A stretch of 64,000 nt of DNA from Pisolithus tinctorius (lineage: Eukaryota; Basidiomycota; Agaricomycetes; Boletales; Pisolithaceae), in assembly GCA_024663395.1 (NCBI GenBank), contig JANFAH010000017.1, forward strand, positions 186,001 to 250,000. Direction: 5' to 3'. Positions 11,266 through 23,238 of this stretch are shown piece after piece. A program made the position numbers and the translations under genes. Numbering within the stretch: position 1 is the first letter of the stretch; every line of letters begins with the position of its first letter. The notes under the pieces were generated by a model, which did not search any database, was not told where the DNA came from, and saw only the letters and a list, made by a program, of their open reading frames with translations.

Positions 11266-11567
11266 TTTGCTTCAGCCTTGACACAGCTGTGTTGTAGCAT
11301 GGAGGGATCTGAGTGGTTAGAGATAATCAAGAACACAGCCATGAGGCCTTGCATGGAGATTTGGACCTCAGGTAGTGGTTGCACATTTTACATATACATA
11401 GTACACTCAGCTATGATAGGTGACTTGTCACTCTGCCTCAACCTCTCTGCTTCACAAATTGCCACTCATTTGTATAAAGCAGGTTGGAACGGGCTGACTG
11501 CTCACCCCCTCAATATCATCTCAATGCCCAATCAGTGGAAACCGAACCATAAGCTCAGCCTCATTCT

Positions 11568-13900
11568 TTGAAATCATTGCATCTGATCAATGTTGCTAAC
11601 ACAGCACCAGTGGAACTCATTGAGCCACACATTCAAAGACTCTGGAAGGCATGCTTCAATGACTGTCAAATTCTGGCAGAGTTAAGGAAGCACATAGATT
11701 TGAGCCAATATGGCATTGGGTGTGCAATCATTTATTCCCTTGTGCTGAATGCTGATACACATGTTGGCTAGTCTGACAAGATTTGTTGCAATCCATAAGA
11801 GCCTCGGTCTCGTGTGCACCTGGCAGCAGGTGCATACACCAGAAACCATTTGGGATGCCATGATCAAACTGTGAGAAATGTACCCCAATGCTGGGACTTG
11901 GGAAATGATCAGCCTTATTTTCTTTGAGCATGACATGTCCATCTCTTAGTGAGTACTCAAAATATAACATGTGCAAGGCATGCTGATTAACATCTTTAAT
12001 AGGAGCACCATGCAGTTGTACTTCGCTACATATGAGCCTCATTTAGTTAGGCACTGCAAGGCGAGGTGCCTCCAACATCACTGGTTCTGGGCTGCAGGTG
12101 TCAATGACATCTGGGCAGTGGATCAACATGACAAATGGCTTCAATTTGGCCTCAGTTTACACACAGGGATTGAGCTGTTCTCAGGGCGGATCCTTTGGAT
12201 GAAGGTTTGGCACTCTAACCACAACCCACAGCTCATTCTTTCTTATTATTTGGAAACTGTTACAGAGTTTGGATGTAAGTGAAACACAAGTCAGTAGTGC
12301 TATTATACTGACAAGAATCTGATTCTAGTTATACTGATGGTGACTCAAAGTGATCCTGGAATGGAAAACTTTGGGATTGCTAACACTCAAACCATGCTAC
12401 AACAGCTGCATGATCCCACACTGAGGGGCTTTGTGCAACACTGCTGGGTGCACACAAAGAAGAACATCATGCTGGAAATCACATGGTCCCAGCTTCGATG
12501 ATGATTTACCCCTGGCTTTGAGACTCTGCTCAATGAAGGCCTTGATGAAGGCTGGTATGATCCTGACAATACACTGCAGCTGTAAGATATCCCTTTCAGT
12601 TGATGGTTCACCACTGAGCCATATATCTGAACAGGATGGTCTTTTGTTGGTTGTTTATTCCCTGGCTCCAGAGGGAGCTGGACCAGTATCGAGACCAAGT
12701 CAATAATAGTTGCAAGCATCAGGACAAAAATAAGGTATGCAGTGATTGGACCTCTGTGATTGACATAATGAGTGTTTTTCAGGTCCTACTATTGGAAATA
12801 TTTTATATCTTCCAATATCTAGAGCCATCTAGATTTACATGTGAATCAACACGTTCCATGTCATATGACTTAGGACAGTCATCAGCTCCACTATGACATC
12901 AATTATGACATCATATTCCATGTCATTCTATATAATTCTTTACTATACATAGTAGGTACTTTCCTTATATGCTACTGGTCCATGCATACTCCTACATGTA
13001 TATAAACTTGGGGATTTCTACCTTACTCCCCATTGTTCTACCTACAGAACAATCTACTTGAGCCCCAGCTCTTACCCAGAACTACTTCTGTAAAATCAAC
13101 TGCCTCAACTAGTTATAAAGGCAAGTGTTTGTCTTTATTGCTCTTCACTGTACCTGTCCTCTGCGCAATACCTACCTCATGGAATTCCCAAGTTAATCCA
13201 CACCTGTGTGGAGGACTATGGCATGCTAGATTTCAAGGTACTATATATTTGTTTATCATATACATTTAACATGCTATGGTTTCTGACAGGTGATGGTCAA
13301 TCCAAAAACAATTGAGGATGTCTGACAACTCTACATTAAGGCTGACCATCCAGTATTTGATCTTGTCCCACATGCACTCAACACCTTCATCAACGAGTGT
13401 TATATATGACTGGGCTCCCTGTCCATTCAGTGCAACACAATATGGGCAATCTACCTTGACCTCCTCTCCCTCCTATGGCAGCAGCCAGATATTGTTCCCA
13501 TCATTGAGGGGGCCACATCTGACAATGAAGAGCAGAATGATGACATACCTCTGATAGATGGACTTCAAGACCTTATCAAGAATGATCAATATATGGGTGG
13601 CCTTGGAAATGGGATGGGATTGTGTAAGTCAAAATATACTAATGGTTAGAGTGAAGAAACAAGGCTGACCTGTATCATCTCCTTAGAAGAAGAACATGTC
13701 TGTGCCCTGCAAAAACTTGAGCATGATGAGGAAGAGGTTGATGGCACAGATGACATGGAGGTGCCAGGTGCATTCCTCTGGGTGGATCACTTCTCCGATG
13801 TTGGTTCAGACAATGAAGCAAGTGATGTCGAGGCAAGTCTGTGAATTCTTTACCTATGTCTATGAAATCTACTACATACTTTTCATGATTTTTCTTTTTT
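11568..13900 (+). pseudogene. Integrase-core (DDE/rve-like) gene, broken and interrupted by an LTR
   Basis: The core region is clear: AAGVNDIWAVDQHDKW (first catalytic Asp region), FGLSLHTGIELFSGRILW, SYYLETV, an intron from about 12276 to 12330, then LMVTQSDPGMENFGIA (second Asp), HDPTLRGFVQH, TWSQLR followed by two consecutive TGA (12499-12504), FTPGFETLLNEG, an intron (GTAAGA...ACAG, about 12583-12634), CWLFIPWLQRELDQYRD and NKV. The frame is then cut by a solo LTR (12790-13170) and resumes with HGIPKLIHTCVEDYG. Further TGA codons lie at 13323 and 13407. Upstream exons from about 11568 have family character (FNDCQILAELRKHI; TRNHL-type region). Such integrase-core genes are a multicopy family in Agaricomycetes. 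Not functional. Confidence 0.75.
12790..13170. mobile_element. Solo LTR, 381 bp, with CCTAC target duplication
   Basis: The block starts TATTGGAAAT and ends GCGCAATA, giving TATTG/CAATA terminal inverted repeats in place of the usual TG...CA. CCTAC occurs immediately before (12785-12789) and immediately after (13171-13175), a 5-bp target duplication. Removing the block and one CCTAC restores the family motif V-L-P-H-G-I-P of the surrounding integrase-core gene, which proves the boundaries. A TATAAA box sits near 13001. No internal retrotransposon sequence is present, so it arose by LTR-LTR recombination. Confidence 0.9.
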
Positions 13901-13901
13901 C

Positions 13902-14052
13902 AATATGATGATGGTCAAAAAAAAAAAAGTACTTCGACAAACACATTTTTTCTTTTTTCATTATGACAATGGCCAAAAAAAAAAAGTACTTCAACAAACA
14001 TGTTTTTTCATTTTTCATTACGACGATGGCCAAAAAAAAAAAGTACTTGGAG
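13902..14052. repeat. Three-copy tandem repeat with A-runs
   Basis: Three units of about 65 bp share the order (C)AATGG(C/T)C, a run of 11-12 A, AGTACTT, CAACAAACA and a T-rich stretch with CATT. A-runs start near 13918, 13975 and 14032. Homopolymer runs at the same place in each unit suggest slippage. No gene is seen. Confidence 0.85.
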
Positions 14053-14054
14053 TG

Positions 14055-14458
14055 ATCGAGGTCTGCCATCGGCCATTTCCATTTTGAGTTGGGCATTTTG
14101 CCATTGGACTTTCCTTATTTGAGCATGATTGTCCGGCTTTCCATAAGGAACAGGTCTCGAGTTTATCCTAAAGCCAGATTTGGTTGAGTTGCTTTGTCCT
14201 TGCAAGGTAGTACTTCAGTCGTTGTGCTTGGGAGTAGAATTATTCTACATGACAGGCCAGAACTACGTACACAGCATACCTAGCACTCAACAGTAGGAGT
14301 CAGACTGCAGTGGTGCAATGAGGAAACAAATGGGACCACTTGGACAAGTGTCAGGTGCACACCGCAGATAAAAAGTTCAAGTACAGCAGCTGCAAAGGAG
14401 GAAAGGATCTCTCAGCTAATCGAACACTTGCTGTCGTCATTGCTTGTATCGCATCAAC
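14055..14458 (-). pseudogene. 3' part of a minus-strand gene cut off by the hAT insertion
   Basis: On the minus strand the first codons after the hAT boundary read AIQAMTTASVRLAERS, then LQLLYLNFLSAVCT and a stop. Across the element, joining at the target duplication gives an uninterrupted frame with LPRLHPLVD from the other side. This indicates that the element landed in an exon. No domain is recognised, and the distal part beyond the stop shows nothing. Confidence 0.4.
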
Positions 14459-14585
14459 TAGGGCTCCGTGAAAAACCCCCTTTGGAGTTTTGGACAGGTT
14501 TTAAACTCAGTTTTCATTGAGGGTAGTTTTACACATGGGTTAAAAACTAGTTTTTGACACAGTCAGTGGTCAAGGTGTTTCTACG

Positions 14586-17500
14586 CTACGGAAAGTCAAA
14601 AGACCAATTGAGGGGTTCTGCTGATTGTGTAACAGCCTTGCTAGATAAACCAGAAGGCTGGGAAGAGGTTTCCATTGATGCTGGTTCAAGGGGCCTGTCT
14701 GATAACAAGTCAAGTAAATGCAGGGCTTCCAAGTGGGCTTCATCCACAGATGTGAGTGTGTTGCCATCACATTCAAGGTACTCCTGGTCATCCTCCACTT
14801 CTGATAGGTCGCCATCCAACCAGCTCACATCGGGACCTTCAGTATCATCTTCACTCGAGGTAATGCCCATTTTGTCCCATTTCCGTTTGGCATCATTCTC
14901 AATCTCCGACCCCAACAGAGAACTGCTAAGCTCTCAGAATTTGAGTGTCGGCCTTTTTGGGTTTGATGTGTTCTAGTGTGATTTTGTCAATATGGATCAA
15001 ATGGAAAGGTCACTGACGCACTTGCTTTGGGTCCATCATAGCCCACTGTCGAACCTGAACTTGGTTAATGATTGTAGAACTCTTCTGGGAGCTGCGAAGT
15101 GCTGAATTGAGCCATGTGACTGTCGACGCTGTGTGTTCGTCTGCCATGGAATTGACAGTCACGACGAGAAGCTTCACTGCAAAGTACTAATGCAGAACCC
15201 TGGATTAGCCTCCTACCTAATTCAACCGAACAGAATACACACTGCAAGCACATTAGCATCCTCGTGATTCAACAAGCCTTCCCAGTACTTCACTGCATCA
15301 GAACCATGTAAAAAAACTCGGTTGAATGGCCATGCACCCTTCGCATATGTGATAAATTGCTCCTTTAATTTTGCAAGTGTGGTTCGGCTGTCTAAGTTGC
15401 AGATTTTCACTCCCTTTTTCTCATACTCAATACAGAGCTGAGAAACAAGAAAGTTACCAATTCTTGTCAGTGTACTGTTCAAACCTCCTTGGAGTGATGC
15501 TGATGGATGGCCAGAACCAGTACGTTCAATACGAATAGTTGGAATGGCGAGGGGATTGATGTGCTTGAGAATACCTGAGTCTCTATTACCTAGTTCTGGA
15601 GGTAAAATTCAGATGTCAAAATAAAACCTTTTGATTATACGCACTTGGAGTCAAATAGAAAGCCGTTATAAAGATGTTGGAAGGTGCCTCATTGATCATT
15701 TGGTTGAACCGATAGTTACAAAGTTGCCGAACTTGTTCAAGGACATAATTGGGGAGCTTGGTAGAGTTCTTCTTGCAAATCTCCACAAACGAAGCCTGAA
15801 CAGCCAACCAATATATATAAACATCAGCTGCATTTGCAAAAGCAGATTCGAGACATTTGGTGGCCTTTGCTGGTGGACCAATAACTGCAAGGAGCTGCTG
15901 AAGGAGGAGCTGAAATGCAAGTGTTTCAGCAGCGTCGGGCATAAATGACTCATTCACGTCCTAGTTAAGATAAATTAATGTCAATCCCACCCACAGCAAT
16001 ACCCAGTTTACAGGAATAACAAGAGTCTTGTTTCCACAAAGTTCATGGATAGCTGGAAGGCAGCACTGCACTGATGCTCCAGAAAAATAGATAGTACCAA
16101 AGTGAGTGTTACCAATGGAGACAAGTCCATGGGAAACCTGATGATTTGATCGCATCATCTTCAAATGGGAGTTCGCAAAAGTAGACTTCTGGAAATATTT
16201 CACAGTCCTTCATACGATTTTAATAGCCTGAATATACCCTCAGGGAGACTGTTAAGAAATACAAGGTGAGAAGCTTACATCACGAAAAAATGGGATGAGG
16301 CAGATATCCTTCACCAGGAGGTTCATACGATGACAGGGATCTGGTATATTCACAATCCATGGATACTTTGCCTGGATTCTTTTGCGTGCAAGGCATGTAT
16401 TTCCAGCGTCATCTGAGCAAATGCAAGAAAACCATTCAGGCCCGACCTGCGTAATTATCTGTGGACATATTACATTACCAAAACAATGCATAATAATAAT
16501 AAAACCATACGTTGTTGAGAACTATGAACAAATGATCACCAGTATGAGACTCGTTGGAGGCTTCATTTCCGTCAAAGAGAAACACATGACAACTGGGAGT
16601 GATGATGTGAATTGTGTACACCGATTGTGGGAGACATGTAGTTTGGCCATCAAATGTGATGCTGAGGTTGTCACAGGTGTGTAGATGGTCGAGTTGCTTC
16701 TTGCGCATGTATGCAGCTTCTGTTGGGATGTGGTATTCTTCCAGCTTGGACAACGATGCAGGTGCATAGTCAGGTACAGCATGTTTCCACAATGTCTTCC
16801 ATTGTGGCAAGTCAGCTTTCGAAGGGGGAATGCCTCCAATGCAAAACAGAGAGACGATGTCTGCATCAAGCTGGTTTGACAGCTGCTCAATGTGAGCCTT
16901 CTTGGCAAGGTGGAACACGGATGGCTGCTTATCACTGCCTTTTTGGAGTGACAGGGTCACTGATGGGCTGCGTTTGGCCATCTTTGACTTGGAGGCAGTT
17001 TTGCTGGCAAGCAGCTTTGCTGATGGTGCGCTTGCAGCAAGTCCTCCATCAAGCTTTTCTCTCAGCTCACGAGAAATGTGCTCGCAGGTTGCTGCGTGGG
17101 AAAGGATGCGCATCTTGATTCGATTCTTGCACTTCCATGCTGTAGTACAGCCAGTTGAGGTTCCAACACACCGAAAAATGTTGGCCTTGCTTGCATCATC
17201 ATGCTTATGACACCGTACTGCAAGCTGGAGTAGCATTGGATCAGGAGGGCGTCCACCTGGCCCTCGGGCAACAGGCTCTGGGTCATCAATGTAACTTGAT
17301 GTCCTGATTATGCAAATCTCATTTGCATCTAACTCTGAGGTAGCTGGGGTTGTAGCTTGTGTCAAGAAGAGCACAGATGGTGCACTATCAACTTGGGGGA
17401 CCTGATTACAGTGAGGGACAAAAGCGTTGCAATGTTTGTGAGGTGTGAATTGTTGCTGATGTAGCTTGGGCTATTCTGCACAGATAATCATGATACCTAT

Positions 17501-19444
17501 ACCATTGGAAAGGGATGACTCTAAGCTTTCCAGAGCACTAAGGTTCAGTCAAAACAATGCAATACATGCTGAGATACACCCTATTCTTTCCAAAAAGTGC
17601 ATTGCAATGCTTTTGTCCCTGACTGGTGAAATCATGAAATGTGACCTTTTGATGGGATTGCGGGCATGGAGGATGGGAAAAAATGCTTACATAATAAACC
17701 ATATGATCATCCAGATGATTTGTCAGCATGTAAACAATGACAAACATTGGACTTGTACCATTAATCCTCCCTCTTTTACCACAACTCATGAAATCATCTC
17801 TCTAGCTCACATGGTCATTTTCTCAAGGAGTTCTTATCAAATACTGGTGGCCACCACAGTGCCATCAGTATAACATGCTCTCAGAACCATCAGGCCCTTA
17901 AAAAACCTGCTGTCAGTCATTTCCTGGACTGTTTCCCCCCCCATGCCTGATGTGTTCTGGGACTAATCAGTACTTGGAAGGCTGAAAATGTTGTGGAGGT
18001 CAATCTGGCACTTCAGAACATGATGTACAAACCAGTCCCCTCTCAACAAATGCATTTCTGGCACAGGGACAATGGTATGGAAGTTAGGGAAAGACAAAAT
18101 CCTCTTTACCCCTGGGTGTCATCAGAAGGATATGCTACTGAACTGCCATGGAGCAGAATCCTGTGCTTCCATCTGGCCCTGAATGTTGCCTTTGGTCACA
18201 TATGACCAAATAATCCTTCCCCAGTCATCTACAGTTCAGATCAGAGCAAGATCTAGTGAACCCTCTTATGGTGCTCAGAGCACAAGGAAGTTTTGTCTCA
18301 CCCCAACTTCCATAAATGTTTTCCTGTGCTAGAAATGCATTGGTTGAGAGGGGACTGGTTTGTACATCATGTTCTGAAGTGCCAGATTGACCTCCACAAC
18401 ATTTTCAGCCTTCCAAGTACTGATTAGTCCCAGAACACATCAGGCATGGGGGGGGAAACAGTCCAGGAAATGACTGACAGCAGGTTTTTTAAGGGCCTGA
18501 TGGTTCTGAGAGCATGTTATACTGATGGCACTGTGGTGGCCACCAGTATTTGATAAGAACTCCTTGAGAAAATGACCATGTGAGCTAGAGAGATGATTTC
18601 ATGAGTTGTGGTAAAAGAGGGAGGATTAATGGTACAAGTCCAATGTTTGTCATTGTTTACATGCTGACAAATCATCTGGATGATCATATGGTTTATTATG
18701 TAAGCATTTTTTCCCATCCTCCATGCCCGCAATCCCATCAAAAGGTCACATTTCATGATTTCACCAGTCAGGGACAAAAGCATTGCAATGCACTTTTTGG
18801 AAAGAATAGGGTGTATCTCAGCATGTATTGCATTGTTTTGACTGAACCTTAGTGCTCTGGAAAGCTTAGAGTCATCCCTTTCCAATGGTATAGGTATCAT
18901 GATTATCTGTGCAGAATAGCCCAAGCTACATCAGCAACAATTCACACCTCACAAACATTGCAATGCTTTTGTCCCTCACTGTAAATGCTATTTCAGCTGA
19001 ATGCAAATTTTGACAGAGCTCCGAACTCACTGGCTGGTTTGCGAGCATATAATGATACTTTGCAGCTCGCCATAGGTCCCTGATCCATTTTTGAAGCACT
19101 GCTGAGTTGGGTGAGACATGTAGCTCCATGGCAATCACATCGACAACAGCGATGAGACCAGGACCTTGCTCATGAAACTTGAATGGACAAGGTGCGGAAT
19201 CATCCTTCCTTCCATTAGGGGCAAACACAACCTCAAGTGTGTGGTTTAATGCAGCTTCTGTTGTGCCATACAGCTCAATGTCATCTGGATCAGGAGTGTA
19301 AGTCTCAAACTGGTAGTGAGAGCTTCCAAATGGAATGGCCTCTGGAAGATGTGACAAAGCAGCACAAAGTTCCTCGAGGGACTTCAAAGAGGCAGCAGCA
19401 AAGTCATTTCTGGTGTGAGGGCCCATAGTGTATGGCCTCAGCAA
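14586..19444 (-). pseudogene. hAT transposase, multi-exon, split by a foldback insertion
   Basis: The first exon (19444 to about 18985) encodes an N-terminal region with PFKFHEQGPGLIAVVDVIAM. After the insertion the gene resumes at 17400 with a cysteine/histidine region (CVGTSTGCTTAWKCKNRI ... HAATCEHI) resembling a BED-type finger, then a core exon with FDGQTTCLPQSVYTIH. Further exons carry CSDDAGNTCLARKRI, NIPDPCHRMNLLVKDI, GLVSIGNTHFGTIYFSG and GPPAKATKCLESAFANAADVY. The C-terminus has WPFNRVF, VTVNSMADEHTASTVTW and LNSALRSSQKSSTI, the hAT dimerisation domain, followed by an acidic tail (about 14915-14586: SSEDDTEGPDVSWLDGDLSE). Most exons read openly, so the gene was probably intact until the foldback insertion. 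Exact introns were not all placed. Confidence 0.75.
17409..18981. mobile_element. Foldback element with ~690-bp inverted arms and TA duplication
   Basis: The element starts CAGTGAGGGACAAAAGC and ends with the same sequence inverted (...GTCCCTCACTG). TA flanks it on both sides (17407-17408 and 18982-18983). The left arm (to about 18100) and right arm (from about 18290) are near-identical inverted copies around a ~190-bp centre. Each arm contains an inverted copy of the terminal motif (CATTGCAATGCTTTTGTCCC at 17600-17625 and its mirror), so each arm looks like a small MITE joined to extra sequence. Identical 135-codon open frames in the two arms (17466-17873 +, 18517-18924 -) are by-products of symmetry. 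No transposase is encoded, so it is non-autonomous. Confidence 0.9.
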
Positions 19445-19640
19445 TGAGTATCAGACAGTGTGGAGTCTGGACACAGATCCATCTGAATGTCAAAGAGACT
19501 GTCACTCCATCAAATACTTAGTTTTTGACATGTAATTTCAACCTCCTTACATGACGATGTCAAAATCATGATAATAACAAGTTAAAAACATGTCAAAAAT
19601 AGGGGTAGTTAAAAATGGCTAAGTTTTCCATGGAGCCCTA

Positions 19641-20740
19641 GTGTCAACCAGTGGGTGCAATCGGGGCAGTCCGTCCACAGCTGCGTGTCCGATGCAGGAA
19701 TCGCGACAGTTCCAGAATGGCGTGATAAACCTCATGATTGAATCTAATGTATTGCAGTCCCACCAGCTGCATACTGCTGACCTGTCTCATATGTGTTTTT
19801 GGACGACACGTTTATTTGCCCCCGAACATTTACTTGATTAGTGCTTGCATCGTCGACGAATATCCACGGAAAGGACGAAAAGTAACGAATCATTCCCTGT
19901 ATCTCGGTCGAGAGCAATTCTCACTTGTTAGTCGTTGAGGCATCCACAAAAAACGCCGTGCATGTGCCAGTATAATACTACTTCCCATCATACCGGCCAG
20001 TTCTCGCATATGACCAAGCATGTCCACCGTCGTCCACCGATGCACAGATTTGAGGTGCACTTGAAAATCACAGCAAGAAAGAACCCATGTTCCTCCCGAT
20101 GCAGACACCAGTACACCATGACTTGCGTCAAGATACAGTAATTCTCTAGTCTTGCTCCAGCTAGAGAAACCAATTAAGAAAGAAGATCAGAGTATCCTTA
20201 CAAACTCTTTAAAATCTTGACGAGACGAGTATGCTGAACATAGCATGCACGTCCGTGGTATTGCGGAGGAAGTCGCCTAATGAATGTGAATGGGGTGGCA
20301 GGATAGACTGCAGGTCATCTTCTGGGATATCCGACAGAAGGCGAAGCGCAGCAAATATCGAATGACATGCTGCAATGGTCTTCTTGGCTCCAGCTTCCAA
20401 CGAAGGCAATGGCCATGCAACCTGGACGTGTATGTGGAAGCAGAGTGTTGGTTAGCTGCAGCTATGCGCTCGCCTGTTTGTCAGAATTGTCATTTACAAT
20501 AGGGATAAACTTGTCGGACGACCCCAAAGTACACACACAGCACAAACAAGTAGGCATTGCGATTAGTACCCAGGAAGACAGTGAATCCAAAGGTGCCTGA
20601 CAGAGAGCATGGTCAATCATTGAGAACAACACCAAATACTGAACGCCAGAGCCATCAGCACATAGATATGAAGAAATTGCTAGGTGCACTTCTCTCACCT
20701 GTCTTTTCAAAATGTATGCTCTTTTTGACTCCTGTTTGAT
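19641..20740 (-). pseudogene. 5' part of a minus-strand multi-exon gene cut by the hAT element
   Basis: Readable minus-strand blocks are KKTIAACHSIFAALRLLSDI with LGDFLRNTTDVHAMFSILVS (20409-20209), LDASHGVLVSASGGTWVLSC with MLGHMRELAGMMGSS (20140-19890), and RFITPFWNCRDSC with GLPRLHPLVD (about 19730-19645). The last of these runs in frame into the segment on the far side of the hAT element. The 20710-20462 segment probably holds earlier exons. No domain is recognised. Stop codons between blocks are probably introns, but splice sites were not all resolved. Product unknown. Confidence 0.4.
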
Positions 20741-20859
20741 CTTCGGCAGCAGTGAAAGGATCGCAACATTGACTCACCTGTGGTACACTCGGGTTCGAAG
20801 ACAATGCACATAGTGTAGTCACACTTAGTCACAACACATGGGCAGCCTGTGCACCAGAA

Positions 20860-22830
20860 CACCAACACTTATATAGACCCCGAGACAGGCCTGCCTATAA
20901 TAGATTAGCCACTACACATGGACAGGCCTGAGGGACTAAAGTGAGAGCAACATATGTATGGGCCTGTAAGTGCATTACCACAACATATGGGAGGGCCCAT
21001 GGTGGGTAAGGATGCTGAAACATTTAGATGGGCCTGTGACCAATTAAGTATACTGAGCTGCTGTAAGACATGGACGGGCCTGTCCTGGTAGGTTACACCC
21101 CTGTCTCAACATTAAGGCAGGCCCACCTATCATAACATGGAGAGGGTCACAGCATAAGGACGGGCCCGTCTATGATTAGAATACAAAGTTGGCAACATAT
21201 GGACAGGCCCAGGAGTAATATCATTTATGGTGTCACAACATAAAGACGGGCCTGTCAGTAATGTCGTTTCATAATGTCACAACACATGGATGGGCCTGTC
21301 GACAGTAAGGTGTACTGCTGTTGAAACATAAAGACGGGCCCATCACAAGTATCTTTTAATAGAGTCACAATGTAAGGTCAGGCCTGTCAGTAGTATTATG
21401 CAACATATGGATGGGCCCATCCACAGTAAGGTGTACCTCTGACGAAACATAAAGACAGGCCCATCAGTAATCTCATGTATAGCATCACAACATATGGACA
21501 GGCCCATCAGTAGTATTATTTATATCATCACAACTATGGGTGGGCCCAGCCCCAGTAAGATGTACCCTGTCAAAACATAAAGGTGGGCCTGTCACTAATA
21601 TCATTTAATAGAGTCACAGCATATGGATGGGCCCTTCAGTAGTATTATTTATATCATCACAACATATGGGCAGGCCTGGCCCCAGTAAGATGTACCCTGT
21701 TGAAACATAAAGGTGGGCCCATCACTAATATCATTTAATAGAGTCACAACATATGGATGGGCCCTTCAGTAGTATTATTTATATTGTCACAGCATATGGA
21801 TGGGCCTGTCCATAGTAAGATGTACTTCGGATGAAACATAAAGATGGGCCCATCAGTAATTTCATGTATAGCATCACAACATATGGATGGGCCCTTCAGT
21901 AGTATTATTTATATCGTCACAACATATGGGTGGGCCCAGCTCCAGTAAGATGTACCCTGTCAAAACATAAAGACGGGCCTGTCACTAGTATCATTTAATA
22001 GAGTCACAACATATGGACAGGCCCTTCAGTAATACTATTTATATTGTCACAACATATGGATGGGCCCATCAGTAGTATCATGTATATCATCACAACAAAT
22101 GGACGGGCCTGGCCCCAGTAAGATGTACCCTGTTGAAACATAAAGACAGGCCCTTCAGTTGTATTATTTACATTGTCACAGCATATGGATGGGCCTGTCC
22201 ACAGTAAGATGTACCTCTGATGAAACATAAAGATGGGCCTTCAGTAGTATCATGTATATTGTCACAACAAATGGACAGGCCCGGCCCCAGTAAGATGTAC
22301 CCTGTCGAAACATAAAGATGGGCCCTTCAGTTGTATTATTTACATTGTCACAGCATATGGACGGGCCTGTCCACAGTAAGATGTACCTCTGATGAAACAT
22401 AAAGATGGGCCTTCAGTAGTATCATGTATATCATCACAACAAATGGATGGGCCCATCTAGCCAGATGCACCCCTGTCAAAACATAAGGACAGGTCCGTGT
22501 ATGGTATTCTTAGGCAGCAGAAAGGGAGATCCAAGCTATCTACATAAGGATGGCCTGTGTAAGGCATTCTCAGGCAGCAGAAAGGGAGATCAAAGGGATC
22601 TACATAAGGACAGGCTCATCCATGGTATTCTCAGGCAGCAGATAAGGGAAAACAAAAACTGGTGTTACAACATAAGACAGGCCGATCTGTCCATCACAGG
22701 ATTACAAACCCTTGGCACTGCATAAGGCGGGCCAATCCATCGTATCATAGATAGCTCACTGCAAATGGACGGGCCTATCCATATTGGGTTATCCCCCTGT
22801 CACAATATAAGATGGGCCCAGGAAGACAAG
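20860..22830 (+). repeat. 43-bp GGCC satellite array
   Basis: About 45 degenerate units built on GGGCCY(R)TC...TCATTTAT...CACAACATATGGA. Measured spacings between GGGCC cores are 43-44 bp (for example 21975, 22020, 22062, 22105). Alternating versions carry CAGTAAGATGTACC or CAGTAGTATTATTTATAT, which gives an ~86-bp higher-order unit in the middle. Outer units from 22480 are more diverged and include CAGGCAGCAGAAAGGGAGATC repeats. The same satellite returns inverted at 48140-48609. Confidence 0.9.
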
Positions 22831-23238
22831 AAATGAAGAAAGTGGAACCTCTTGCACTATGAAGTATCTGAATTTCCCACTATATATTGTGTTTCATGTT
22901 GGACAATTTGTCTATTCAGTTGGAATCTCAGGCGCTGGTCTATGTAGCCACGAGCCAGGACTCCACCATTGGAGCAGACGGGAAACACACAAAACAAATG
23001 GCAATGCTATTCAGAACAATGCATAATATTTTTATCTGAGTCTCTGCTTCATATATGCATCCAGGATTATGGACTTGTACCAGTATTGCTGTCATGCCAT
23101 GGGAATCATTCATTGGCAGGATAAAAAGTGCGACATCCGTGTATCTCATTGTCCGTCTTTCACCTCTGACTCTTCCTCTCTCCAATCACCATCACCACTC
23201 TCACCATCGAATTACCTCATTGTCTCATCATCAGAAAC
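22831..23238. other. Intergenic stretch, nothing certain
   Basis: Moderately AT-rich sequence follows the satellite. It contains pyrimidine-rich CTCTTCCTCTCTCC and CACCATCACCACTCTCACC near 23170-23210, which look like the promoter/leader of the small ORF that follows. No other feature is supported. Confidence 0.35.

Larger units (their letters stand above)
14459..19640 (-). mobile_element. hAT DNA transposon, 5.2 kb, with nested foldback element
   Basis: Ends: TAGGGCTCCGTGAAAAA at 14459 and, on the other strand, TAGGGCTCCATGGAAAA from 19640. They match at most positions and resemble hAT termini. The flanks GCATCAAC (14451-14458) and GTGTCAAC (19641-19648) form an 8-bp target duplication with two transitions. 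Eight bases is the hAT hallmark. The element encodes a minus-strand transposase with the hAT C-terminal dimerisation region and contains a separate 1.57-kb foldback insertion (17409-18981). Without that insertion it would be about 3.6 kb. Confidence 0.9.

Noticed and set aside
12387..12719. Minus-strand open frame in the integrase-core gene
   Set aside because: The plus strand carries the recognisable DDE-type motifs and introns.
17466..18924. Two identical 135-codon genes in opposite orientation
   Set aside because: They are the same stretch in the two arms of the foldback element and show no domain or codon bias.
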